DNA of 9,341 nucleotides from Rhodobacterales bacterium (lineage in GTDB: Bacteria > Pseudomonadota > Alphaproteobacteria > Rhodobacterales > Rhodobacteraceae): contig JANXPK010000519.1 in NCBI GenBank assembly GCA_025357355.1, positions 1 to 9,341 on the forward strand. Reading direction: 5' to 3'. How positions within the stretch are numbered: the first letter of the stretch is position 1; each line of letters starts with the position of its first letter. A model generated the notes under the pieces. That model saw nothing but the letters and a program-made list of their open reading frames with translations, did no database searches and was not told where the DNA came from. The position numbers were made by a program, and so were the translations under genes. Below, one piece after another: positions 1 to 6,593 of this stretch.

Positions 1-138
1 GGTGAGGTCATCGTTGACCGTCGAAACCTCGCCGACAACGTCTTCCGCGAGCCGATCGGGCGTTTTGCCCAGATCGAAGAGGATGTGGCCCCGACGCATC
101 TGCTGGTCAGCGATTATGAAAGCTGGCTGCCGCAGTAA
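1..138 (+). CDS. C-terminal tail of an unrecognised protein (5' end outside window)
   Basis: Frame 1 is open from the window edge to TAA at 136-138 and encodes the last 45 residues of a protein ending in SWLPQ. The tail is mixed polar and acidic, with REPIGRF and THLLVSDYESW segments. It has no membrane segment and no motif I can assign to a family. Reading is supported by the open frame, plausible high-GC codon use, and a stop codon immediately before a hairpin and intergenic DNA. The gene is convergent with the RTX gene that ends at 230. Its function cannot be inferred from this fragment; the upstream sequence would be needed. Confidence 0.7.
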   Translation, partial: GEVIVDRRNLADNVFREPIGRFAQIEEDVAPTHLLVSDYESWLPQ

Positions 139-157
139 AAGGTCCGAACCTCGGACC
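137..157 (-). terminator. Hairpin plus T-tract, likely terminator of the minus-strand RTX gene
   Basis: GGTCCGA (141-147) and TCGGACC (151-157) form a perfect 7-bp stem with a 3-base loop. Read on the minus strand, the stem is followed directly by TTTT (140-137), the form of an intrinsic terminator. It lies 73 bases past the stop of the RTX gene ending at 230. On the plus strand no T-tract follows, so it should stop mainly minus-strand transcription. The T-tract overlaps the stop codon of the converging gene. Confidence 0.55.
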
Positions 158-213
158 GAGTCGAAAGTATAGCTATATCAATGGTTTAGGCTTTCTTGTT
201 AACCAGATTTCAA

Positions 214-236
214 CCTTTGACCGCCAGGGTCAAAGG
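214..236. terminator. Perfect 9-bp inverted repeat across the RTX gene stop codon
   Basis: CCTTTGACC (214-222) pairs perfectly with GGTCAAAGG (228-236) around a 5-base loop. The minus-strand stop codon (232-230) lies inside the right arm. There is no good T-run on either side, so it may be a 3'-end stabilising hairpin or part of a two-hairpin terminator together with 137-157. The symmetry is certain; the role is inferred. Confidence 0.4.
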
Positions 237-2125
237 CCGAAATCGCTGGCCACCATGGTGTGCAGCCCGGTCAGCGTCACCGCGCTGTCAGCCACCTTGT
301 CGCCGTTGGCATCGAAGAACACATGGGTCTGGCCGCCGCCCGAGGTGAAGCGGACCTCGCCCGCGGTGCCGTCGAAGGCGGCGCTGCCGATGAAGCTGTG
401 AGCCAGAAAGCCAAAGCTGATCTTGTCGCCGGCGCGGTGGCTGAAATCGCCGATCAAGTCAGGTGCGCTGGCGGTGCTGTCGCCGGTGAAGAAGAAGAAA
501 GTGTCGGCACCCGCCCCGCCAAAAAGTGCATCGCGCCCGGCGCCGCCGGTCAGCTGATCGTCGCCCGTCCCGCCACGGATGACGTCATTGCCAAGATTGC
601 CCAACAGATTATCGCTGCCGTCGCCGCCGTTCAGGTGGTCATTGCCCTTGCCGCCATCGAGGCTGTCATTGCCGATGGTGCCGGTCAGGCTGTCGGCCTT
701 GGCGGTTGCGGCAAAGATCGTCTCGGTGAAGGTGGTGTGAAAGCCAAGCGCCGTGTCGGTGCTGGGCGAGGACAGCGTGACCTGGAAGGTCAGGCTGCCG
801 GTAAAGCTGAAGGTCGAGGCGAAGGTAAAGCTCGCATGGTTCGAGTTCGCCCCCGAGGAGAAGGTCAGCGTGCCGCCGGGCAGGACGCCACCGACGAAAT
901 CACCCGCGGTCAGACCACCGCCTGAAATGTGCCAGGCCACCGTGTCGGTCGGGTCAAGCTGGCCCTCGCGCAGGACCGAGGCGAAGACGCCGCGGAACGA
1001 CGTGCCACCCGAGGCGACAGAGCTGATGGTGGTCGCCACAACGCCCGGGCCGCCGATCTCGAAGAAAGAACCCGAGACGAAAGAACCACCCGAGGGTCCC
1101 GCGCCGTCATAGATGACGCCCGATCCGGTGGAGCCGGAGGCGCCGCTGCTGCCATCGGTGCCAACCTGACCGTTGTAAAGGCCGGTCCCGGTGTTGCCGC
1201 CAAGGCCGCCGGCCCCGGCAGCACCTGCCGCACCGCCAGCCCCGCCTGTGGCTGTGTTGCCGTACATCAGGGCCGCGCCCTCGATAGTGACGCTGCCTTG
1301 GTTGAGGATGCCTGCGACTGCGGCCCCGCCACTGCCGCCGTCACCGCCATTGCCGCCTGCGCCGCCAGTGCCGCCGGGTCCGCCCTGACCGCCCTTGCCG
1401 CCCGCGCCGCCCGCCCCACCCGCGCCGCCATCACCGCCATTGGCCAGACAGAAGCGGATGGCACTGTCGCGCAGCACCAATGCGCCCTCGTTCAGAATGC
1501 CGCCAACCGCCGTGGCGCCGTTCGAGCCATTGCCGCCGTCGCCACCGTTGCCGCCGTTACCTGCGTCGATGCTGCCCTGACCGCCCGCGCCACCGCTGCC
1601 ACCGGCCCCGCCAACCCGGCCCGTTCCGCCAGCGGATGAGCCCGAGACCGAGGCGTGATCCAGCGTCAGATGGCCCTGATTGATCAGCGCCGGAGAGCCG
1701 ATGAAACCGGGCGAGTGGCTGTCGCCGCCATTGCCGCCGTCGCTGCCATCGCCACCGTGGGCGCCGCCCGAGGTGCCAAGGGTGCCGGGGGTGCCATCCT
1801 TGCCCTTGTGCAGGCCGGCATGACCGGCGGCACCGCCGATCACTTGAAGATGCGACAGGGTGACATCGGCGCCCGCGTCAACCACGAGCGAACCACGGGC
1901 CGAGTTGATATAGAGCCCGCCAAGACCAGCGCCATGGCCCTGCGAGCCGTCGATGGTGATGTTTGCGGCAATGTCGAGGTTGCCGTGCAGCGTGACGCCG
2001 GTCGGGGTCAATCTGGAGGAAAACACGATGGTATCGCCAGCGCTGGCCATGGCCACCGCTTCGCGCAGGGTCAGTCTGCTGGTGTTGGCGTTGTCCGAAA
2101 GGCTGGTCACGGTAATGGTCGTCAT
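230..2125 (-). CDS. RTX-type secreted protein with CSLREA-like start, glycine-rich modular beta-helix and Calx-beta-like domain
   Basis: 631 residues. The start is ATG at 2125, chosen because GGAGGAA (2140-2134) sits 8 bases upstream; an earlier in-frame start would leave this ribosome site inside the gene. Domains: residues 1-60 resemble the CSLREA type (LTLREAV, then AGDTIVF, then NITIDG). Residues 78-346 are beta-helix turns (INQGHLTLDHASV and similar) alternating with long GGxGG inserts. Residues about 370-465 look like a Calx-beta domain (VAWHISGGGLTAGDF, then PGGTLTFSSG). Residues 480-545 carry RTX nonapeptides (GGKGNDHLNGGDGSD and others). Residues 550-631 are a serralysin-like C-terminal domain ending in DFGL, as expected for an uncleaved type I secretion signal. 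There is no N-terminal signal peptide and only one cysteine (C226). It is probably a calcium-folded extracellular adhesin or matrix protein; no catalytic domain is visible. It lies 94 bases downstream of the other RTX gene on the same strand and may be co-transcribed with it. Confidence 0.88.
   Translation of the reverse strand: MTTITVTSLSDNANTSRLTLREAVAMASAGDTIVFSSRLTPTGVTLHGNLDIAANITIDGSQGHGAGLGGLYINSARGSLVVDAGADVTLSHLQVIGGAAGHAGLHKGKDGTPGTLGTSGGAHGGDGSDGGNGGDSHSPGFIGSPALINQGHLTLDHASVSGSSAGGTGRVGGAGGSGGAGGQGSIDAGNGGNGGDGGNGSNGATAVGGILNEGALVLRDSAIRFCLANGGDGGAGGAGGAGGKGGQGGPGGTGGAGGNGGDGGSGGAAVAGILNQGSVTIEGAALMYGNTATGGAGGAAGAAGAGGLGGNTGTGLYNGQVGTDGSSGASGSTGSGVIYDGAGPSGGSFVSGSFFEIGGPGVVATTISSVASGGTSFRGVFASVLREGQLDPTDTVAWHISGGGLTAGDFVGGVLPGGTLTFSSGANSNHASFTFASTFSFTGSLTFQVTLSSPSTDTALGFHTTFTETIFAATAKADSLTGTIGNDSLDGGKGNDHLNGGDGSDNLLGNLGNDVIRGGTGDDQLTGGAGRDALFGGAGADTFFFFTGDSTASAPDLIGDFSHRAGDKISFGFLAHSFIGSAAFDGTAGEVRFTSGGGQTHVFFDANGDKVADSAVTLTGLHTMVASDFGL
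1088..1834 (-). repeat. Glycine-rich modular repeat region within the RTX gene, period 189 bp (63 residues)
   Basis: This region encodes residues 98-346. Beta-helix turns with the pattern I-x-N-x-G-x-L-x-L recur with their asparagines at residues 149, 212 and 275, exactly 63 residues apart. A more diverged turn is found about 65 residues earlier (VTLSHLQV, residues 88-95). Between turns are inserts made almost entirely of GGA, GGN, GGD and GGT triplets. At DNA level the plus strand is a degenerate CCGCC/GCCGCC-rich tract (about 1190-1620). Confidence 0.75.
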
Positions 2126-2219
2126 GGCGCAAATTCCTCCGGCATCAAGGATCAAATGGCATCTGTGATGCGAGACTAAGCCGGAATGTCCCGCTCGATC
2201 CAGTTTCTTGTGCAGGCGG

Positions 2220-3836
2220 CTACAGCACGAAATCGCTGGCGTTCAGGGTGTAGAGCCCGTTCAGGCGAATGACGCTGTCGGCCACGCTGTCGCCGTTCGC
2301 ATCCATCTCGACAAAGGTGTCGCCGCCGGACTGCACGTCATGCAACTGGCCTGCGACGCCTGTGAACGCCGCCGCACCGAAGAAGGTGAAGGCGTCGTTC
2401 GAGGCCGCGTTGTTGTGATTGGCGTCGATGGCGGCGAGGTTGATGACATCATCGCCTTGCGTGAAATCGGTGATGGTGTCCTCGGTGGCGGCGGAGGTGA
2501 CGGAATGCGTCAGGGCGCTGAACACAAAGACATCGGCGCCGGTGTTGCCAGTCAGCACGTCCTTGCCCGCACCACCATTGAGGACGTCGTCGCCATCGCC
2601 ACCCTTTAGTTTGTCATTGCCGAGATTGCCTTGAAGGGTGTCGTCGCCGTCGTCGCCGTTCACCTGATCACCCTGATTGCCGCCGCTCAGACGGTCATTG
2701 CCGGCGTTGCCAAACAGCGTGTCGGTGCCGTCCAGCCCGTTCAGCCGGTTGTCGCCCGAGTTGCCCGCCAGCAAGTTGGCCGAAGCGTTGCCGGTGCCGT
2801 TGAAATTGCCCGCCTCCAGCAGAACCAGATATTCAACGTTGTCGGCGAGGTGAAACGAGGTGGCGGCGAAGACGGCGTCGGCCTCGGCCCCGGGGTCTTC
2901 GCTGATGCGGGTGTTGGCATCATCGACATAGTAGCTGTCCTGACCGGCACCACCATAGACCGTGCCATTCATCACGCCCCCGCGCAGATCGAAGGTATCG
3001 TTGCCAGCGCCCATCACGGCATCGCCATTCAGCACGCCGCCAGTGCCGATATAGGTGTCATTGCCGTTGAACAGGTTCACCGACCCATTCAGCGTGCCGG
3101 TGTTGACGATATGATCGGCGGACTCGCCGCCCGCGCCGATGCTGTGCAGACCGCCGGAAATCGTGCCGGAATTGGTGATGGTCAGTGTCGAGCCCGTGGT
3201 GCCAAGGGTGCACAGGATGCCCCAGAACCCGTCGGTTGATATGGTGCCGGTGTTGGTGATGGTTTCGGTGGTCGCAGGCAGGAAATCGCCGTCTATTTCG
3301 ATGCCCGCACCATCTGTGGCGCGCAAGGCGCCATCGTTCTGGATGATCTCGCCCCCGGTGTCGATCAGCAGGGCGCTGAGGCGGCCGAAAATCTCGCCGG
3401 AGTTCACCAGATGGTCCGCGCCACCGATAGCACCGAGTTCCACGCCGTAAAGTCCGCTGATGGTGCCGGAATTGTGCAGGGAATTGCCGCCGTTGGCCAT
3501 GATGACCCCAACGCCCGCCAAAGCGGTGATCGAACCTGCATTGTCGAACTGAGTGGACCCGGTTGCGTCGCCGAGCAGGAACAGCGCGCCAGTGGTGGTC
3601 GAGTAAACGCTGCCGGTGGCAGCGATGCTGACGAAATCGCCACCAACGAGTTGCACGCGGGAAATGTCCAGCTCGCCCGCGACGCGGAAGAACAGGCCGC
3701 TTGCGCCCGGACCGGCAACGATGCCGTCGTTGGGGTCGATCAGGCTGCCGGTGCTGCTGACGGTGAAGGTGTCACCGGCGGCCAGTGTGGCAAAGCCGAG
3801 TGTGGTCTGCAAATCGGTGTAAAGATAAGCGGTCAT
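2220..3836 (-). CDS. RTX calcium-binding protein with beta-helical NSGTI-type N-terminal half
   Basis: 538 residues. The start is ATG at 3836, with AAGGGA a few bases upstream (3848-3843); the earlier in-frame TTG at 3854 would place this site inside the gene. Residues 1-60 are unassigned (AAGDTFTVSSTGSL). Residues 95-300 contain turns such as NSGTISG, NTGTIS, NTGTLNG and GGVMNG, typical of a right-handed beta-helix passenger. Residues 300-350 have the DSYYVDDANTRISE and VEYLVLLEAGNFNGTGN pattern common in bacterial RTX proteins. Residues 355-435 hold repeated GGxGxDxL calcium-binding nonapeptides. Residues 440-538 are a serralysin-type C-terminal domain (DTITDFTQGDDVINL, MDANGDSVADS) ending in LNASDFVL. 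The lack of a signal peptide, the single cysteine (C209) and the DFVL end point to type I export and calcium-dependent folding outside the cell. No enzyme active site is visible. It is the first gene of a likely two-gene unit with the RTX gene downstream. Confidence 0.88.
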   Translation of the reverse strand: MTAYLYTDLQTTLGFATLAAGDTFTVSSTGSLIDPNDGIVAGPGASGLFFRVAGELDISRVQLVGGDFVSIAATGSVYSTTTGALFLLGDATGSTQFDNAGSITALAGVGVIMANGGNSLHNSGTISGLYGVELGAIGGADHLVNSGEIFGRLSALLIDTGGEIIQNDGALRATDGAGIEIDGDFLPATTETITNTGTISTDGFWGILCTLGTTGSTLTITNSGTISGGLHSIGAGGESADHIVNTGTLNGSVNLFNGNDTYIGTGGVLNGDAVMGAGNDTFDLRGGVMNGTVYGGAGQDSYYVDDANTRISEDPGAEADAVFAATSFHLADNVEYLVLLEAGNFNGTGNASANLLAGNSGDNRLNGLDGTDTLFGNAGNDRLSGGNQGDQVNGDDGDDTLQGNLGNDKLKGGDGDDVLNGGAGKDVLTGNTGADVFVFSALTHSVTSAATEDTITDFTQGDDVINLAAIDANHNNAASNDAFTFFGAAAFTGVAGQLHDVQSGGDTFVEMDANGDSVADSVIRLNGLYTLNASDFVL

Positions 3837-3880
3837 GTCTATTCCCTTGGGCAAAAGGCAGGTGAATCGAGAGCAAGCGA

Positions 3881-3923
3881 GTTTTCAAAACCTAGCACGA
3901 TTTGCCAAAATCCGGGACGATTT
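3881..3923 (-). promoter_or_regulatory. Possible regulatory sites upstream of the RTX pair
   Basis: The 86-base gap between kynA and the RTX gene is AT-richer than its surroundings. It has a perfect 11-base palindrome GTTTTCAAAAC (3881-3891) and a direct repeat ACGATTT at 3897-3903 and 3917-3923, 20 bp apart. A weak sigma70-like pair on the minus strand is TTGGCA (3908-3903), 17 bases, AAAACT (3885-3880), whose -10 matches only 3 of 6. The symmetry is seen; the promoter role is a guess. No clear terminator for kynA is present. Confidence 0.25.
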
Positions 3924-4753
3924 CACAGCGTGGTGCGCAGGTGCCACAGTTCGGGGAACAGCTCTACCTCCAGCATGCGGCGCAGGTAGCTGACCCCGGA
4001 CGTGCCGCCGGTGCCGCGTTTGAGGCCGATGACACGCTCGACCGTGGTGACGTGGTTGAAACGCCAGCGGCGAAAGTAATCCTCGAAATCCATCAGCTTT
4101 TCGGCCAGTTCATAGGCCTCCCAATGGGCTTGCGGGTCGCGGTAGATGATCTCCCAGACCGCCTGGACATCGGGGCGGGCCGTCCAGGGTTGGGAAAGGT
4201 CGCGGGTCAGGACATCGGCGGGAACCGGGTGGCCCGCGCGGGCAAGGTGACGCAATGCCTCGTCATAAAGCGAGGGGCGGGCAAGCTCGGCTTGCAGAAG
4301 GGCGAGGATGTCGGGGCGATGGGCATGGGGGCGCAGCATGGCGGCGTTGCGGTTGCCGACTGCGTATTCGATCAGCCGGTATTGCCAGGATTGAAAGCCC
4401 GACGATTGGCCCAGTCCTTCGCGAAAGGTGGTGTAGTCGGACGGCGTCATGGTGCGCAGCACATCCCAGGCGTTGTTCAGCTGTTCGAAGATGCGGGCAA
4501 TGCGGGCGAGCATCTTGAACGCCTCGCGGGAACGATCGGCAGCGATCATTTTGCGAGCGGCATCAAGCTCATGCAGGGCGAGCTTCATCCACAGTTCCGA
4601 GGTCTGGTGCTGGATGATGAACAGCATCTCGTCATGCGCGCCGGTCAACAGGCGCTGGGCGGTCAGGATGCGGTCGATCTGCAGGTAGTCGCCGTAGGAC
4701 ATCCTGCCGTCAAAGGACATCTGGGCGCCGTCTTGAGCAGGGTCGTAGGTCAT
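3923..4753 (-). CDS. kynA: Tryptophan 2,3-dioxygenase
   Basis: 276 residues, a normal length for bacterial TDO. It is a cytoplasmic heme enzyme that opens the indole ring of L-tryptophan with O2 to give N-formylkynurenine, the first step of the kynurenine pathway. Diagnostic segments are FIIQHQTSELWMK (residues 45-57, with His49 at the position of the substrate-side histidine), SDYTTFREGLG (105-115, with Tyr107 and Arg111 that contact substrate in the family), RFNHVTTVERVIG (231-243, His234 as the proximal heme ligand) and RGTGGTSG (246-253, the mobile substrate loop). All key residues are present, so it should be active. The start is ATG at 4753, with GGAGA (4763-4759) upstream; the in-frame TTG at 4765 overlaps that site and is rejected. 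It follows the GH5 gene after 125 bases, in the same direction as kynU. Confidence 0.97.
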   Translation of the reverse strand: MTYDPAQDGAQMSFDGRMSYGDYLQIDRILTAQRLLTGAHDEMLFIIQHQTSELWMKLALHELDAARKMIAADRSREAFKMLARIARIFEQLNNAWDVLRTMTPSDYTTFREGLGQSSGFQSWQYRLIEYAVGNRNAAMLRPHAHRPDILALLQAELARPSLYDEALRHLARAGHPVPADVLTRDLSQPWTARPDVQAVWEIIYRDPQAHWEAYELAEKLMDFEDYFRRWRFNHVTTVERVIGLKRGTGGTSGVSYLRRMLEVELFPELWHLRTTL

Positions 4754-4878
4754 GTTTGTCTCCAATGGTTCGGGTCAAGGTGCGGATGAGACCGCTAGCG
4801 GACCCGATGGGACCGCAAGCCCGCCAAGGCGCCGCCATGCCGCGATCCAGCCGGAGGGGCGGCAAAGTGGCGGCAAGG
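4754..4878 (-). promoter_or_regulatory. kynA upstream gap with spaced decamer repeats
   Basis: The gap contains GACCGCTAGC (4790-4799) and GACCGCAAGC (4811-4820), which are 9/10 identical and start 21 bp apart, about two helical turns. The first overlaps a perfect palindrome CCGCTAGCGG (4792-4801). This arrangement suits a dimeric regulator, but I cannot name one. No convincing -35/-10 pair or terminator for the preceding GH5 gene is visible. No gene was found here. Confidence 0.25.
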
Positions 4879-6111
4879 TCAGCATGACGACAACCCCAGT
4901 GCGGTGCAGACGCTGGGGTAAAGGGTAGCCGCGCTGTCGGTGATGGCGAACGAGCCCGAGAACGACCAGACCGACCAGCCGACCCCCGCCGCCTCGACCG
5001 CGCGGCGCTTGGCGGACAGGAAACGGGTGTGGCTGGCGGGGTCGGACTGCACTCCGGCATCGTCGAACCACAGGGCACCGAATTCGCCTAGGAAGAGGCG
5101 GTTGTGCGGGATGGCGTGAGCGTCGGCCCATTTCGTCGCCTCGGCAATGGCAGCAGACACGGCGTCGGGCGGGCTCAAGCGGTAGTCGGAGACGATCTGG
5201 CGCAGATCGGCGCGGGTGGTGGCGGCGGCGATGGGGCCTGTGGCGGCATGGGCGCGGGCGAGGGCGTCTGTGATGACGGTGGTCGCCTCGGCATCGCTCA
5301 ATCGGTCGGGTGGGTAGGGCAGACCCTGGACGAACATCAGCGGCGAATTGGTCCAGCTGGCGCCCTGATGGGTGAAACTGAAGGGGTCATAGGTATGAAA
5401 GCTCCAGATCACATTGTCGTCGCCAATAGTGGCGGGGTCGAGGACCGACAGGCCCTTGGAGCCGCCCCAGCAGGCGCCGGACAGAACCAGGGGCAAGGCC
5501 GGAGCCGCCGCCCGCGCCGCATCGTGCAGTCGCTTCAGTTGGGTGGGCCAGGCCGAGGACGCGGGGCCGGAATAGATTGCGGCGCAATCCTGCGTCGGTT
5601 CGTTCATCAGTTCCAGCGCCGTCGTGGCAGGGTCAAGGTCGGCAATCCGCTTGGCGACTTTGCCCAGCATGGTGAGGTAGTCCGTGAACTTGGCGGGGCT
5701 GGCCAGAATGGCGTCGATATCGCCAACTTCGCCCGCGTGGGGATAAGTGTGCAGATCAAGGATCACCTTCAACCCGGCGGACTGCGCCGCAACCACGCGC
5801 TGGCGCAGGTTGGCCAGCAGGCCCTCTTCGCGGGCGGTTCCGGCGAGGGCCAGCAGAGGTGAGGCGTCGGCTGCGATGCGAACGGTGTCAAAGCCCTGCG
5901 CGTGCAGCCGGGCGAAGGTGCCTGCAGGCATGTGGCGCGGGTAATCGGGATAGACGTCAAGGAATCCCGGCGTGTGGACCATGTCGTCGGTGCTGTGCCA
6001 TTCAACCCAGATGTCGGTCGAGAACCCGCGTTTGGCGGCAAAGCGGTCGGCCGCCGTGTCGGCCATCGCGGGAAGGCCAAGTGAAAGCGCAAGGACAATC
6101 GCAAGTTTCAT
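4879..6111 (-). CDS. Secreted glycoside hydrolase family 5 (cellulase-like) enzyme
   Basis: 410 residues. An N-terminal signal peptide is clear: MKL, a hydrophobic stretch to residue 14, then AMA before Asp18 as the likely cleavage point, so the enzyme acts in the periplasm or outside. The body reads as a GH5 TIM barrel. It has VILDLHTYPH (116-125), the acid/base glutamate in LELMNEP (Glu171), the HTYDPFSFTHQG segment (239-250) and the nucleophile glutamate in LFLGEFGA (Glu343), then GWSVWSF (378-384). Retaining hydrolysis of a beta-linked glucan or mannan is expected; the substrate cannot be read from sequence. Four cysteines (176, 214, 402, 410) could form two disulfides, which fits export. 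No carbohydrate-binding module is seen. Its ATG overlaps the stop of the upstream GNAT gene in ATGA (6111-6108), with a GAGG site 6 bases before. It sits between kynU and kynA, an unexpected place for a polysaccharide-degrading enzyme. Confidence 0.88.
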   Translation of the reverse strand: MKLAIVLALSLGLPAMADTAADRFAAKRGFSTDIWVEWHSTDDMVHTPGFLDVYPDYPRHMPAGTFARLHAQGFDTVRIAADASPLLALAGTAREEGLLANLRQRVVAAQSAGLKVILDLHTYPHAGEVGDIDAILASPAKFTDYLTMLGKVAKRIADLDPATTALELMNEPTQDCAAIYSGPASSAWPTQLKRLHDAARAAAPALPLVLSGACWGGSKGLSVLDPATIGDDNVIWSFHTYDPFSFTHQGASWTNSPLMFVQGLPYPPDRLSDAEATTVITDALARAHAATGPIAAATTRADLRQIVSDYRLSPPDAVSAAIAEATKWADAHAIPHNRLFLGEFGALWFDDAGVQSDPASHTRFLSAKRRAVEAAGVGWSVWSFSGSFAITDSAATLYPSVCTALGLSSC

Positions 6112-6593
6112 GGCAACCTCAAGGCCATCGGGCGGTTCATCGGCGTGTCGTGCGGACCCTGGTTGGGATCAAGCTCTGCAATCCCGGTGATGTCGGGCGC
6201 CATCTGCCAGCCGTGGCGGGCAAGGAAGCTTTGGGAATAACGGCTGGCAAGTGTGGTCAGCCGGATCGGCGCCAAAGTACGGGCCTCGGCCAGAAGGGCG
6301 GCGTAGAGCGCGTCGGCGGTTCCTTTGCCCATTTGACCGGGCAGAACGAAGGCCATGTTCAGATAGCCCGAACGTTCCAGCATCATGAAGCCGGTCAGCA
6401 GGCCGTCCTCGGCCACAAAGGTCAGGTGTTCGGCCAGCCAGTCGCCCCAATCATCGGGCATTGCCGGGTCGGGAAGCCATTCCAGCAGTTCAGCCGCCGT
6501 GTAGCGCCCTGCCGCCCCGATCCGCACGGCAGCCACGAAGACATCGCGGGTGGCTTGAGCGTCGGATGGGTTGAAACGGCGGATCGTTGTCAT
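6108..6593 (-). CDS. GNAT-family N-acetyltransferase
   Basis: 161 residues. The fold is suggested by the N-terminal strand IRRFNPSDAQA (4-14), the central strands HLTFVAEDGLLTGFMMLE (56-73) and YLNMAFVLPG (77-86), then the acetyl-CoA pyrophosphate-binding segment QMGKGTA (87-93), fitting the family's Q/RxxGxG/A pattern. The C-terminal LARHGW is typical of GNAT sequences. It should transfer an acetyl group from acetyl-CoA to an amine; the substrate is unknown. The start is ATG at 6593, which overlaps the kynU stop in ATGA. No good ribosome site of its own is visible, so translation probably depends on kynU. An upstream in-frame start at 6632 would run 39 bases further into kynU and is less likely. 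Its stop overlaps the GH5 start in the same way. Placement in the operon suggests co-regulation with tryptophan breakdown, but no direct functional link can be shown. Confidence 0.85.
   Translation of the reverse strand: MTTIRRFNPSDAQATRDVFVAAVRIGAAGRYTAAELLEWLPDPAMPDDWGDWLAEHLTFVAEDGLLTGFMMLERSGYLNMAFVLPGQMGKGTADALYAALLAEARTLAPIRLTTLASRYSQSFLARHGWQMAPDITGIAELDPNQGPHDTPMNRPMALRLP

Noticed and set aside
168..177. Perfect palindrome TATAGCTATA in the convergent gap
   Set aside because: Short and AT-rich, lying between two gene ends where no promoter is needed; could easily be chance.
1190..1620. CCGCC-rich repeated tract considered as a CRISPR or satellite array
   Set aside because: Repeats are short, degenerate and in phase with glycine codons of the RTX gene; there are no conserved repeats with unique spacers.
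1088..1834. Similarity of the glycine-rich section to mycobacterial PE_PGRS proteins
   Set aside because: There is no PE domain, and the RTX and C-terminal export domains are proteobacterial; the resemblance is compositional only.
260..2179. Several plus-strand open frames (260-925, 929-1639, 1655-2179) opposite the RTX gene
   Set aside because: They are antisense to a recognisable protein. Their Ala/Val/Arg-rich composition is what reversed glycine/aspartate repeats give, and they show no ribosome sites or domains.
2631..4789. Plus-strand open frames opposite the second RTX gene and kynA (2631-3239, 3411-3989, 3902-4789)
   Set aside because: Antisense shadows of well-supported genes with no family resemblance.
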